From NCBI GenBank assembly GCA_023105745.1, contig JALGQZ010000011.1:31370612-31434611 (forward strand): DNA of 64,000 nt. Reading direction: 5' to 3'. This document shows, in pieces, positions 1 through 12,162 of this stretch. A program made the translations under genes and the position numbers. The first letter of the stretch is position 1; the number at the start of each line of letters is the position of its first letter. The notes beneath the pieces were generated by a model. The model made no database searches, was not told the origin of the DNA, and saw nothing but the letters and a program-made list of their open reading frames with translations. The DNA comes from Austropuccinia psidii (taxonomy: Eukaryota > Basidiomycota > Pucciniomycetes > Pucciniales > Sphaerophragmiaceae).

Positions 1-1407
1 ACAAACGCATAATGTTCTAAATTGCAGATGAGCAATTATAAGCATTTTAGCAGGAAAGGATAAGGACAAGTCTGGTACGTTGCAGGAGATCCGAGGTGAT
101 GGCCTTTGATAGCAGTAATTGGTCCGAGATCAAATTGATAATGATTGCGAGATGAAAAAGGGTTTGTAATGGCAGAAAGGTGACAGGTTGAAAATGTAAA
201 AGATAAGTGAGGGTAAGAGATAGCTTACAGGCTAACTCCCTACGTTGCATCATGTCATCGAACATTTCATTTACCACGACCTCACTGAAGCCATCTCTCG
301 GTCTCAAAAGCTCGAATTTGTCGTTGTTTGGATCTGCGCGCGGCCATAAATTACGATTGAAGGGTAGTGAAGCGCTTTTGAGTGAAGATGAACGACGACG
401 AGAATTAGGTAACGGAGGAGGTGGCATGAGTTCCTGAGATGACCTTGAGGAATTGTTTGAAATGATTGAGATGCTGGGAGTAAGACTATGAGAGGAATCT
501 TGATGATTTTTCGAAAGCATGTGAGGTGATGGAGTACCGAAACTGCTGCTAGTAGAATCTTGCTGCGATGAATGAAGAGTGAATAAAGGAGGAGCAATCA
601 ATGATGATATTTAAAACAATGAGGTAGGTGAGGATGGATTGAAAGGGAGAAAAACAAGTTGAATGAAAGTAAGCGCGGATCAAACGGTTATAAATTTAAT
701 TGATTCAGACGAGATCAATGGTAAGGTTAAGATGGATATGCTTGTTTGGAAAATGAATTGATCAAGTAATTTAAATTAATGCATCAAAGGGAAACCGCTT
801 GAAATGAGACTGATGAGATAAGACTGAGTGTGATAATGATCTTACTGACTCTGGTTGAACGATTTGAAGAAAGTGATGAGTTAGTTTTGACGGAAGAAGA
901 AGAATACGTTGACTTGGAATGATGAAATTCTTGATCAAGATTATCTGTTTGAGGATACTTTTGAGACGAAGTGGTATTGTCCATTTCGGTTTCATGAGTA
1001 TTATAATGGCGACTGATTGGATGATGTTGATGATGATGATGATGAAGTCGTCTGGTGAGATCAGCTTGAGTGATATAACGTGAGCTTTGAGTTTGATCTC
1101 TTCTCAAGCTAAGAGGATGAGCTTGATCGATTTTGCTAGAATGTGAGTTGGAGCTAGATTGCTCGAATGATTTGATGATAGCATTCTGCTTTGGTGTTAG
1201 CTGGGTGATGGACTTATAATGAGACTGATCCGCCGAGGACAAGGAGGGCGGCGACGAGGGTCTGCTGTTCGATATCGGTGAAGAGCCGGATGAATCTTTT
1301 ATTGGCGTGATGGGATGAGCCGGGTCATGATAACCGAAAAGTTTGTTGCTGCTGCTGCTGCTAGTGCTGCTAGCTGATTGACGATGCTTGCGATGACGGC
1401 CAAACAT
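1..1407 (-). CDS. 5' part of a Ser-rich protein, possibly a fungal formin (partial)
   Basis: The gene begins at the ATG at 1407 and runs off the left edge. Exon 1 (1407-846) encodes a basic N-terminus (MFGRHRKHRQ) followed by Ser-, His- and Gln-rich low-complexity sequence, and ends at a GTAAG donor. A second open exon lies at about 558-229; the acceptor is uncertain among several AGs between 543 and 570, but 559-560 keeps phase. It ends at a GTAAGC donor. Exon 2 carries proline runs (MPPPPLPNSR) and then RPRDGFSEVVVNEMFDDMMQ, which resembles the start of the GTPase-binding domain of fungal formins (Bni1/SepA type, actin nucleators at polarity sites). The FH3, FH1 and FH2 domains would lie beyond the window. 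The third exon could not be placed in frame within 1-228. The formin call rests on one short motif plus the basic, Ser-rich N-terminus and is tentative; that a gene is present is better supported. Confidence 0.5.
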
Positions 1408-4400
1408 GGCCAGATTAATTTAATTGAGTGATCTGTTGCCAAAGGAGAGAGAGGTAATCAACAAGGAGAGACGCAGATCGTGTCGTTTGGGGCAAGGCGA
1501 GCTCGTTGGTCAAGGTCAGACTCTCAGAGTGAAGATGACTGATTGGCTTAGTGAAGCTTAGCGAGTCATTGGCTTACTTGAATCGATCTTCAATCAGAGC
1601 AGTGAAGGCACCCTTCAAGGTTGATTAGACTTTGGCTTACCTGCTGTGAATGTACTGTACAGTTGTACTGTAATGTACAGGAAAATACGGTAAGCAAGGA
1701 AAATACGGTAAAATAGTGGCTTACAAACCCATCACAATAAAATCAAATGTGCTTCTGCAAACTTAAATCACCTGCAGCGAAATGCTTGGGGAGACCATCT
1801 GGCTTAGCTTCAAAGCGTCAAAGCTGACTCAAGTTACCGATTTCTTGGCACGAGATTTTTTCACGTTATTTTTGGCGCAGGGCAGATAAGATGTCAGTGA
1901 AAAAACTTGATTACAATACTCTTACATAAGCTTCAAACAGATAAATTGTTAACAAGAGGATTGTGTAACATAGCTATGATCTCTATTAAGCTTTGGAATC
2001 AAGTGGAAAAATCAAAACACTAAAATAATAAGCCTCTCAGCTACTGTAACAAGAGTGGTTGAAAGCCAAAAGCAAGATATGTTGGATTTGCATAACTCTT
2101 TGATTGATAAAAATCAAAATCTTAAGAGCATAATCATTAGAAAAAATTCAGTACAATGAGATAATTATCATAAGCAGATGATATACCTTATACAATGAAG
2201 GATTCCTTACAATACAAAAGCTCTATTAATAATTCTATTCAAGTTTGATGAATTTTGAGACATTTAAAATAAATTAATCACAACCAAATGTTAAATTTGG
2301 TAATTTTTATTTTTAAATTATTTTTGCAAAAAAAATTCTATTATCTGAACTCAGTTTAAAATAATATCCATATTGAACTCTATAAGATCAACTTTAAACT
2401 ATAATCTCCTGCTTTTTTTAAGAAATGAACTAGGGCCACAAAAAACACATGGGCCTGTAATTATTGTTTTAGAAAAGAACTAGCCACAACACCTATGGAA
2501 AAAATGTTGTGGTAAAGCTGTAGTCTCGTTTTAGTATATACTACCTAAGGACTTACCCACTACCTGGTCATTTGGCCCGATACAAAACTTTATCATATCA
2601 TATTACTATGAATACCTCTTGATGCAAAACTATTTCTTTTTCACCTTTAACTTTGTTAAACTTTTACTTCTGCTTCTTGAGAGTGCAACATAAGTCTAAC
2701 CATGTGAAAAAAACTTCATATTGAAGATAAACCCTATTTGTTCCCTTTTTTTGAACTTGTAAGTTATTTATATTTAAAGAAATTATAAGCCAGACTAGAA
2801 ATTGCTTTTACCTCATTCTTATTGGAATTTTAGGCTTCACTTTGTTAATTGAAAATGGTGTTAATGGTATAAATACAGTATGTCCTTCATTGGTTTCAAC
2901 TCATAGTTTTCTTCAATGATGTTTTTACATAAATTGTGGTATATCAATTTTATCCCATTATAAAATATATTTTATTTGTCAGAATTTCTACAAATTATTA
3001 TTTTTTCACTTCTCTTTAGCTCTAAAAAATTAATCCGGACTCCTAAAATAATAAGTGAACTTAAGAATTTTGACTTATATAACTTCTTTGCATCATTATC
3101 ACCTGTGTCGTAACTAAGATTTATATAAGTCTGACCTGGAAGCTTGCTCAAAATTTCTTTGTTTAATATTACCAATTCTTCATCTTTTTTCTCTAATAAT
3201 TCTCTTCAAGTGAGTTATTTTTCTTTACAATATCTTTTTATTTATTTTTCAAAATAGTTTGAATATGGTTCATGACTTGAAAATCAAGACTCTCAAAAAA
3301 ATGGTGCTTATTTCTTGACCAATTTTTAGCATCATAAAAATAAAACTGTGAAAATATTGGCCTTCTGTCAATTCGTGCAAGAGATTCCACTTGATTTAAA
3401 AAAACTCAATTGACTTCAAATGATTAAACCCCCTTTCATAATTGGCTGAAGAATTATCTAACCTTACTTAAATAGTTTTGAAATCAAAATCACTATTTAA
3501 TAGTCTGATATTTTCAATAAAATGTCTTCTATAATAATTATTAGACAAAGTTAAATCTTTTCAAATATTTAACAGAGCTTTCAGTGTATTTTCAAGTGGT
3601 AACTTGACCTTTCCAGAAGTGAACAAAAATTGCTTTACTATAAAAGAAACTTTTTGATAATTCCGAATTATTTTTGGTTTTGAAAGCTTATTTCATGTGA
3701 GATATTTTGTCTCTATTTGATGGAGAACTTTGATTAAATTTCCTTCTAAATGAAAAATTACTCAGGTATTTTATTTGATTTAACTTGGTCATATGAAAAT
3801 TAATTCTTCATCAATTTATAGCTTTTGGCTCATGTTGTTGATGTCTTCTTTCATTATAAAAATTTCAAAAATAATTTGAGTAATCATGAAAACCTCTGGA
3901 ATAATATCTTAAATTACTTTTGGATATAAATTTGATTCATCTTATTGAGTTATTTTCTTTAAGAATTGGGATATTTTGTTTTATTATAATAGTAATTGTG
4001 CTGATTATCATTCAACATTCTTTGATTAAAACAATATTTCGTGAGTATTTTATAATAACTGAGTATTTTCAAAAAAGTCTTCTTGTTGATGTATGTGCAA
4101 ATTTACCACAGTTTTTATCTCAAATTAAATTTGGTTAATGTCTATTAATATACCTTCAATCTCAAATTTATTATACTTCCTTTTTATTTTAATTTTAAAT
4201 TTTAATTTTGTTTAATCTTGATTTTAATCTTTAATAGGTTTCTCATTTGTATTTTGACTTAATCTATTAAATTTTGGATTTAAATTTTATCAAACTCTTA
4301 TTTTACCTATTAATTTGATTGTTAATTTTCTAAATATTCTTATTGCGCCTAAACGTTGTATTCTAAGAAGCATAATTTCTGTAAGTAAAAATATAATTCA

Positions 4401-5087
4401 AGATCTTTGAAGTTTTAAACAAGTGAAAATAAATCTATTTTAAGATTTTTTTTTCCAATCTATTAAAAATAGAATTGAACTGTATCATTTTAATGAATTC
4501 ATCTCTTTATTTATAAATTAATGAACAACATTTTTTGATGAGAATAAATTTGATAAAAGCTAATAAGATCTTATTATTGATATTTATTGATAATTTTATT
4601 AAAATGAAAAAATTTTTAGGGAATGAATTTCTGGGATAAATGGAATTCAAATATTTAAATTATTTAAATATAAAACATATCTTGGGAAGAAATATACCCT
4701 TTAAGTAACCAAATGGTTTTTTGGATAAAGCAAAATTCCTTAAAAGGAATTAATTATAATGTGATTCACTTTTTTTTTTTTTTGGATATCTTCTTTTTTT
4801 TGTAATTATAATTATAATTAAATTTAAATTTTTAATAAAATAACTATAATTTAAATTTTTTCAAAAAAGATCCCTCCTTTTTTTTCTCAAATTAATAATT
4901 AAAATTGAATTTTTTTTTTTAAGTTTTACAAAAAAACAAAAATAGTAAGAATTTTAATTCTTATTTCAAATAAAGAATTGAATAAAATTTTAAATAAATC
5001 TTAAAAGATATTGAAATTTGTTTTAAAAATTGAAATATTTTTTTTAAAAAATATTATTTTATTTTAATTTATTTAATTTTAAAATTT
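1408..5087. other. AT-rich intergenic DNA without a recognisable gene
   Basis: No coding frame with recognisable domains was found; open frames are at most about 70 codons and AT-driven. The part next to the minus-strand gene (1408-1740) is less AT-rich and holds a 14-bp direct repeat (GGAAAATACGGTAA at 1680-1693 and 1698-1711) just after a run of GTACTGTA-like words. From about 4750 the sequence becomes homopolymer-rich and grades into the minisatellite. Confidence 0.6.
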
Positions 5088-6982
5088 ATTTTTTTATTAT
5101 TTTTTATTATTTTTTATTATTTTTTTTATTATTTTTATTATTTTTTATTATTTTTTATTATTTTTTATTATTTTTTATTATTTTTTATTATTTTTTATTA
5201 TTTTTTTATTATTTTTTATTATTTTTTATTATTTTTTATTATTTTTTATTATTTTTTATTATTTTTTATTATTTTTTATTATTTTTTATATTTTTTTATT
5301 ATTTTTTTATTATATTTTATTATTTTTTATTATTTTTTATTATTTCTTATTATTTCTTATTATTTCTTATTATTTCTTATTATTTTTATTATTTTTTATT
5401 ATTTTTTATTATTTTTTATTATTTTTTATTATTTTTTATTATTTTTTATTATTTTTTATTATTTTTTATTATTTTTTATTATTTTTTATTATTTTTTATT
5501 ATTTTTTATTATTTTTTATTATTTTTTATTATTTTTTATTATTTTTTATTATTTTTTATTATTTTTTTATTATTTTTTATTATTTTTTATTATTTTTTAT
5601 TATTTTTTATTATTTTTTATTATTTTTTATTATTTTTTATTATTTTTTATTATTTTTTATTATTTTTTATTATTTTTTATTATTTTTTATTATTTTTTAT
5701 TATTTTTTATTATTTTTTATTATTTTTTTATTATTTTTTATTATTTTTTATTATTTTTTATTATTTTTTTATTATTTTTTATTATTTTTTATTATTTTTT
5801 ATTATTTCTTATTATTTCTTATTATTTTTTATTATTTTTTATTATTTTTTATTATTTTTTATTATTTTTTATTATTTTTTATTATTTTTTTATTATTTTT
5901 TTATTATTTTTTATTATTTTTTATTATTTTTTATTATTTTTTATTATTTTTTTATTATTTATTATTATTTTTATTATTTTTTTATTATTTTTTTATTATT
6001 TTTTATTATTTTTTATTATTTTTTTATTATTTTTTTATTATTTTTTATTATTTTTTATTATTTTTTATTATTTTTTTATTATTTTTTTATTATTTTTTAT
6101 TATTTTTTATTATTTTTTATTATTTTTTATTATTTTTTATTATTTTTTTATTATTTTTTTATTATTTTTTATTATTTTTTATTATTTTTTATTATTTTTT
6201 TATTATTTTTTTATTATTTTTTATTATTTTTTATTATTTTTTATTATTTTTTATTATTCTTTTTATTATTTATTATTTTTATTATTTTTTTTATTATTTT
6301 TTATTATTTTTTATTATTTTTTATATTTTTTATTATTTTTTATTATTTTTTATTATTTTTTATTATTTTTTTATTATTTTTTATTATTTTTTATTATTTT
6401 TTTATTATTTTTTATTATTTTTTATTATTTTTTATTATTTTTTATTATTTTTTATTATTTTTTATTATTTTTTATTATTTTTTATTATTTTTTATTATTT
6501 TTTATTATTTTTTATTATTTTTTATTATTTTTTATTATTTTTTATTATTTTTTATTATTTTTTATTATTTTTTATTATTTTTTATTATTTTTTATTATTT
6601 TTTATTATTTTTTATTATTTTTTATTATTTTTTTATTATTTTTTATTATTTTTTATTATTTTTTATTATTTTTATTATTTTTATTATTTTTATTATTTTT
6701 TATTATTTTTTATTATTTTTTATTATTTTTTTATTATTTTTTATTATTTTTTTATTATTTTTTATTATTTTTTATTATTTTTTATTATTTTTTATTATTT
6801 TTTATTATTTTTTATTATTTTTTATTATTTTTTATTATTTTTATTATTTTTATTATTTTTTATTATTTTTTATTATTTTTTATTATTTTTTTATTATTTT
6901 TTATTATTTTTTTATTATTTTTTATTATTTTTTATGTTTTTTTATTATTTTTTATTATTTTTTATTATTTTTTATTATTTTT
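5088..6982. repeat. 10-bp minisatellite (ATTATTTTTT)n
   Basis: About 1.9 kb of head-to-tail ATTATTTTTT units. Occasional units are 9 or 11 bases long because the T-run varies. Small clusters of an ATTATTTCTT variant occur near 5341-5380 and 5807-5825. The array ends in an assembly gap, so its true length is unknown. It encodes nothing. Confidence 0.97.
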
Positions 6983-7482
6983 NNNNNNNNNNNNNNNNNN
7001 NNNNNNNNNNNNNNNNNNNNNNNNNNNNNNNNNNNNNNNNNNNNNNNNNNNNNNNNNNNNNNNNNNNNNNNNNNNNNNNNNNNNNNNNNNNNNNNNNNNN
7101 NNNNNNNNNNNNNNNNNNNNNNNNNNNNNNNNNNNNNNNNNNNNNNNNNNNNNNNNNNNNNNNNNNNNNNNNNNNNNNNNNNNNNNNNNNNNNNNNNNNN
7201 NNNNNNNNNNNNNNNNNNNNNNNNNNNNNNNNNNNNNNNNNNNNNNNNNNNNNNNNNNNNNNNNNNNNNNNNNNNNNNNNNNNNNNNNNNNNNNNNNNNN
7301 NNNNNNNNNNNNNNNNNNNNNNNNNNNNNNNNNNNNNNNNNNNNNNNNNNNNNNNNNNNNNNNNNNNNNNNNNNNNNNNNNNNNNNNNNNNNNNNNNNNN
7401 NNNNNNNNNNNNNNNNNNNNNNNNNNNNNNNNNNNNNNNNNNNNNNNNNNNNNNNNNNNNNNNNNNNNNNNNNNNNNNNNNN
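6983..7482. other. assembly gap of 500 N
   Basis: Exactly 500 N follow the minisatellite. The round number suggests a fixed-size scaffold gap rather than a measured length. The other side (from 7483) is not minisatellite, so the right end of the array is missing. Confidence 0.98.
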
Positions 7483-8555
7483 GGATTGTATTTGATTATT
7501 ATTATAATTAAAATTTGACATAAATATAAGAATATCCCAGATCATTTCTGTTAGCTGGTACCCTCTTTCATGGCTTCCAGACTAAATATTAGGAATTAAA
7601 TAAACTAATTAAAAGTGGAATAATATTAAATTTGATTAATAGACGTGTCACTAGTGCTTAAAATAAATTACTGTTAAAATTTAGTCTTCAGAAGTAGGTT
7701 TTGAGAGCGCTAATATTATTCAAAATAAAATTTAAGTAATTCTTAATTGTAAAAAATATATTTTGGTAAGAGCTCTGAGGATTGATTCTAAGAGAATTAA
7801 TCCTCTTTTAATGTTGTAATTACAAATTTGAAATTGAAATAAAATGAAGTAATTTTGTTTGAATGAGGAAAGATCTGTTATGGAAACAAGAACAGATATA
7901 ACAACAAGATTAATAACATAGTTGGAACTTATCCTATGACATATTTAGTAATCACTCATAGCAACAAGATTTAATTGATGTTATGATAACATTAATTTAG
8001 TTATTTGAAATTTATACAAAATCTGAAAGAAAATGAGACAAAAATTCAAAGAAAGTAATTGGAGTCTGTAAAGCAGGTAAAGGTTAACATGCTTTCAGGC
8101 TCACAATTTAATAATATTCATAGCACTCACAGTCTCACTGAGGCTTAAAGATAAGATATATATTGCTATATTAGACAATAATTAACTTTGTTGAAGCCCT
8201 CCATACAACAAAACTATCAACATGAGAGAAGTGGATACACCTGACAGGGGGTGTTGAGTTTGAAATTTTACATGGGAGATACATTTAATGAAGGTGGGAG
8301 ATGGGACAGAAATTAAATTTCAAAATGGAAGTTTTGAAAAAAAATTAATTGAAATATGCCAGCCAAAAAGCTGAAATCCAGTTTCCTGAATATCCTTTTA
8401 TAGTAAGGCTAGCTAGAGCTCAATAGCTCAAAAGTATATGTAAAAGGATCATTTTAATTCCTTATGAATTTTTCAATTTTTTTTCCTTAATTGATATAAT
8501 GTTATAAAAAGAACATTGAGCATTTAAGGTATGCTTCATAGAGTTTTACACACCA
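7483..8555. other. AT-rich sequence, nothing recognised
   Basis: No gene, LTR or terminal repeat could be supported. A short stretch ending GGCTCACA near 8105 recalls the end of the long-LTR family found elsewhere in the window, but no body of an LTR could be followed. Confidence 0.5.
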
Positions 8556-10930
8556 GGGCATTTTTTGTGTGACTGGCTAGCTAGTAATATATTTTTTCTG
8601 TCATTTATTCTATAGTATACTGCTTTAGTTTTTATAATGTTCCAAAAAAAATTGATAAAGTTCTTTCCAAATTTTCCTTATTTGAATTAATTCTTTATGT
8701 CTCAGTAATAGGTTAAAAGATATTCTTATATCTCACCAGAAAGGGTGAAGTGAATGAGGCTATAAAATATAACTATTCAAAAAGTATACCTTTGATGACT
8801 TAAAAATAAATGAATGTAATCAAATATTTTCAAAAAATTTCAAATGTGACTTTATCCTGAAATTTGATACTTACAAACATATGCCTTCAATATGTCGAAA
8901 TAGCTATTCATTATGATAGGAAAACTATGAATTTAATTGCTGAAAACCTTTGAGAATGAACTTGAATAATGAGTAAAATGCAATAATTCAGTGAACTCAG
9001 AATAATCTGAATCTATAATTGATTTGAATACTTATCATTGGAAGTCTTTTCTATAAATTTATCACCAGCTAAGTTTGCATTATGGAAGTTTGTCTTTCAT
9101 AAGATCACTCACAGAGAAACATTTCTTGAAATTTTTTGGTTTTGGGAAAATATCATCCTATTTAGCCATGGAAAATGGAATAAAAACAAACTAAATGGAG
9201 AGGAGACCTTCTTTAGGGGTTCAACTATGAAAACCCAGTGAAAAATCCATGAAATGGCCAAATTTTTGCCCTAAAATAGATATTGGGGATCTTAATATCT
9301 TTCAAATTCAGCATTATATTGACAGAAATATTATTAAAATTTATCTTGGGTTTTTTTATTGACAATTGATCAAAAACCCTCAAAAATACGTCAAGAATAT
9401 CTATTTGAGACCTTGAGACATCCCCTGGGTTTAGGGGCTTTGTTTGCAAGCTCTTTTAATAAGACCCTGAAATCTTTCAAGGCCTCTTTTAGGGAAATCA
9501 AATTTTGAAAACTCAGTTAAAACCCTTTGAAATGGCCAAATTTGTGCCATAAAATAGATTTTGGGGGTCTGAAAAGTATCATGGTATTACATGGCATATC
9601 TATTTCATCAAATGTGACATTTTTTCTGGGGTGCAATATGACTGATTAAGTAGAAAACCAAATAAGTATCAAATATAGATTTTCGGACCATGATAAACCA
9701 TCCTATTCTATTCTCCCTAAGGTTCTGGGGCCTGTTCTCTCTAGCTACTGAAAAAACCCCTAGACTTGTGGAAGACCTTACTCAGGGGGGTTTACCATGA
9801 AAAACTAAGTGAAAATATTGTTAAATGGCCAAGATTTTCCTGAATGATAGATTTTTGGGGTCCAAACGCCTGTAGAATACAGAATACATTTCAAATTACT
9901 ATATGGAATATTTCCTGTACAAAAATGGGACTTCTTCCTTGGGTGTCTACTATGGCCAATTGAGTAAAAAAACCCAGAACTTTCCAAAATAGCTATTTTG
10001 GGAACCCAAGACATACCTTTGTTTTCTCCCATGGCTTAGGGGGCTTTTTGGCTCCAGCCAGCTATTACAAAAAAAACCTGATATTATGGGGTATCTTTAT
10101 TAGGTGGATTTAATATGGAAAACTCAGTGAAAGCCCTGTGAAATGGCAAAAAATGTTGGGGTTTGGGGGGTCTAAATAGTTGTAAAATACAGAATGATTT
10201 CTAAATTAATGTATTTAATTGTTATTATAAAGGGTTTTTAGGCAAATAATTGATTAAAACAGCCCATTTGATAAGGATTTCCTGAAAATAATTAAAGTAA
10301 TTGGGCAGTTTGGCTTCCAGTTTGTATGTGAAACCCAATTTTATGAACTGAAAAAATTAATTCCATGTGGCTTAAGTATTCTAGAGGTTGTAATTTGCTA
10401 CTGATATTTCAAATTATTCAGAAATTTAAAACTTCTTTCTTTGTGATCTTATTACATATTGATTAATCTTATTTAATAGAGACTTCTCATTAATAGTGAT
10501 ATGGTTAGTTATCTTTCATATAATTAAGAATGATGGGCTGTTTTCATGTTTTTATGATACTCCATTATTCACTTCAAAAAATACCCCTACTAGCCTTTCT
10601 CATTCCAAAAAGACTCAACATGCTTCCAGAAGCTACTGGGATAAAGACTTTAAGCTCTTAAACTCATCAAAGACTTCCAAAAGCTTTTATATTTTAATTT
10701 TACAATATTCTAAAGTTCACAAATTTCAAACTTTTTTTATCTAAACTAATGTGCAGTAGGGTCAAACTCACTATGGTGGGAACTTCAAAAGAATCTATTT
10801 TCCATAGAATATTTATATTTTGGGAATATAATAGAAACTTATATTGAACAACTAAGGAACTAATGATAAATGGTAAAGGTATTTTTAAGGTATAGGGTAT
10901 TACTAGACAGCCAGTCACACAAAAAAACCC
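8556..10930. mobile_element. 2.4-kb element with terminal inverted repeats, non-coding
   Basis: The sequence at 8556-8588, starting GGGCATTTTTTGTGTGACTG, recurs in reverse complement at 10899-10930, starting GGGTTTTTTTGTGTGACTGG. About 29 of 33 positions match, including the shared core GTGTGACTGGCT and the inner CTAGTAAT. Both copies point inwards, as in a DNA transposon. No transposase frame lies between them, so this would be a non-autonomous element. Nearly half of its length is a degenerate tandem repeat. No clear target-site duplication is visible, and the superfamily cannot be named. Confidence 0.65.
9190..10330. repeat. four diverged ~300-bp tandem repeats
   Basis: A block reading roughly 'ACCTTCTTTAGGGG - GAAAACTCAGTGAAA - AATGGCCAAA - ATAGATTTTGGGGGTC' occurs four times. 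The GAAAAC..CAGT word starts near 9228, 9507, 9799 and 10117, giving periods of about 280, 290 and 318 bases. The copies are strongly diverged, so this is an old amplification. It lies inside the inverted-repeat element and nothing in it looks coding. Confidence 0.75.
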
Positions 10931-12162
10931 TTTGTGACATATATTGAATGAAATTAATCAGAAAATACCACAATGAATTGAGAGTTTTATGAAAAGATAG
11001 ATATTACAAAATAGTGAATTTACAATCAAATTTCCTTGTCTTACAAAATTATTTATTAATTGATACATGATGTTCCTTTTTTTATTCTCTTATTGAAGTT
11101 AGATTATCTATTTTAAAGTGAAAAGAACCTCAAGTTGAAATGGAAAAAAATTGGATTTAAGGAGTTAATAGAAAAATAAAAATATAAATTGATCAAATAT
11201 AACCAGTATTTGAGCCTATAAATTCTATAGAGGAAATTCTTTCACTTAAATTTATAGTAAATGAAGATTTAAAGAAGAATATCTTGCTTTAATCTTACAA
11301 TTGGGGAAGGCTTTTTTAAATAAGGACAAACTTTCAAATCAAGAATAATTCTTATTTTCAGAAAAGAACCAAATATTAATCATAGAATAGTTGGTGTAAT
11401 TTTCCTCTGATATAAAAGTTTTTTTAGTTTCTTCAACATTAATTTTTTTTTTCGAACAAAATGTTATTTATTAATTGATATATTACTGTTAGAAAATGAA
11501 AAATCTGTAACTCAAAGTCTTTATTTAATGGAATACTTCAATATTTCACAGTGTAAGATAATGTTTTGAAAAAAATTGATAGTGTGAGTTATTCTCTTCA
11601 TAAAATTAGGCAAGAAGCTATAGAAATGATTGAATTATGGAATTATTACATAATATTCATAAATTTCATTTTAATCCTCTGAAATTTTATGTGTTAAATT
11701 TGAACAAATATAACCTTCATTGATAAATATAGCTAGACCAAATTTTGATCAATGGAGTTTTTAATTAAAAGAAATGAATTTATTTAGTTTTCTATTTAGT
11801 ATCTATTTACGTTATCCTTGCTATAATTAATAGGAATTCTTTTGTTTTTTATTCATTAGATTTTAATATATTTCCTAATAATTTAAATTTTTGGAGAGGT
11901 TTCCATTTGTAGAGGTATGAAAATTGTGTGGTTTTGATGGGTTAAAAGCTTTAATTGGTCCAAAAAAGGTTTTAAAGTTGTGAACTTTCTAATAAGAAAA
12001 AAGGAAGAAATCCAGATTTGCAAAGCTAATTGAGATAATAAATTTCTAATTTTTATGAATTCAATTTTCCTTGAGCTTATGGGAGCATGTATTTTGTGAG
12101 AATTGTATTCACCAATGAAGCCATCTCCCATTCCACAGCCAAGTCCATCCCCAGTCCTCACC
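10931..12162. other. AT-rich sequence, nothing recognised
   Basis: No coding frame, terminal repeat or RNA gene could be supported. Sequence related to the long-LTR family begins only at about 12163. Confidence 0.5.

Noticed and set aside
1..228. Third exon of the formin-like gene
   Set aside because: The best acceptor (CAATTTAG at about 17-24) gives a stop in the required phase and other choices give no formin-like sequence, so no exon is claimed.
5088..6982. Telomere or CRISPR-like array
   Set aside because: The units are direct 10-mers without spacers and do not match a telomere repeat such as TTAGGG.
6934..7545. Open frames of about 195 codons on both strands
   Set aside because: They consist almost entirely of unknown bases in the assembly gap and have no sequence support.
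8060..8105. Possible end of an A-family LTR (GGCTCACA)
   Set aside because: Only about 30 bases resemble the LTR end; no LTR body could be followed to the left through 7483.
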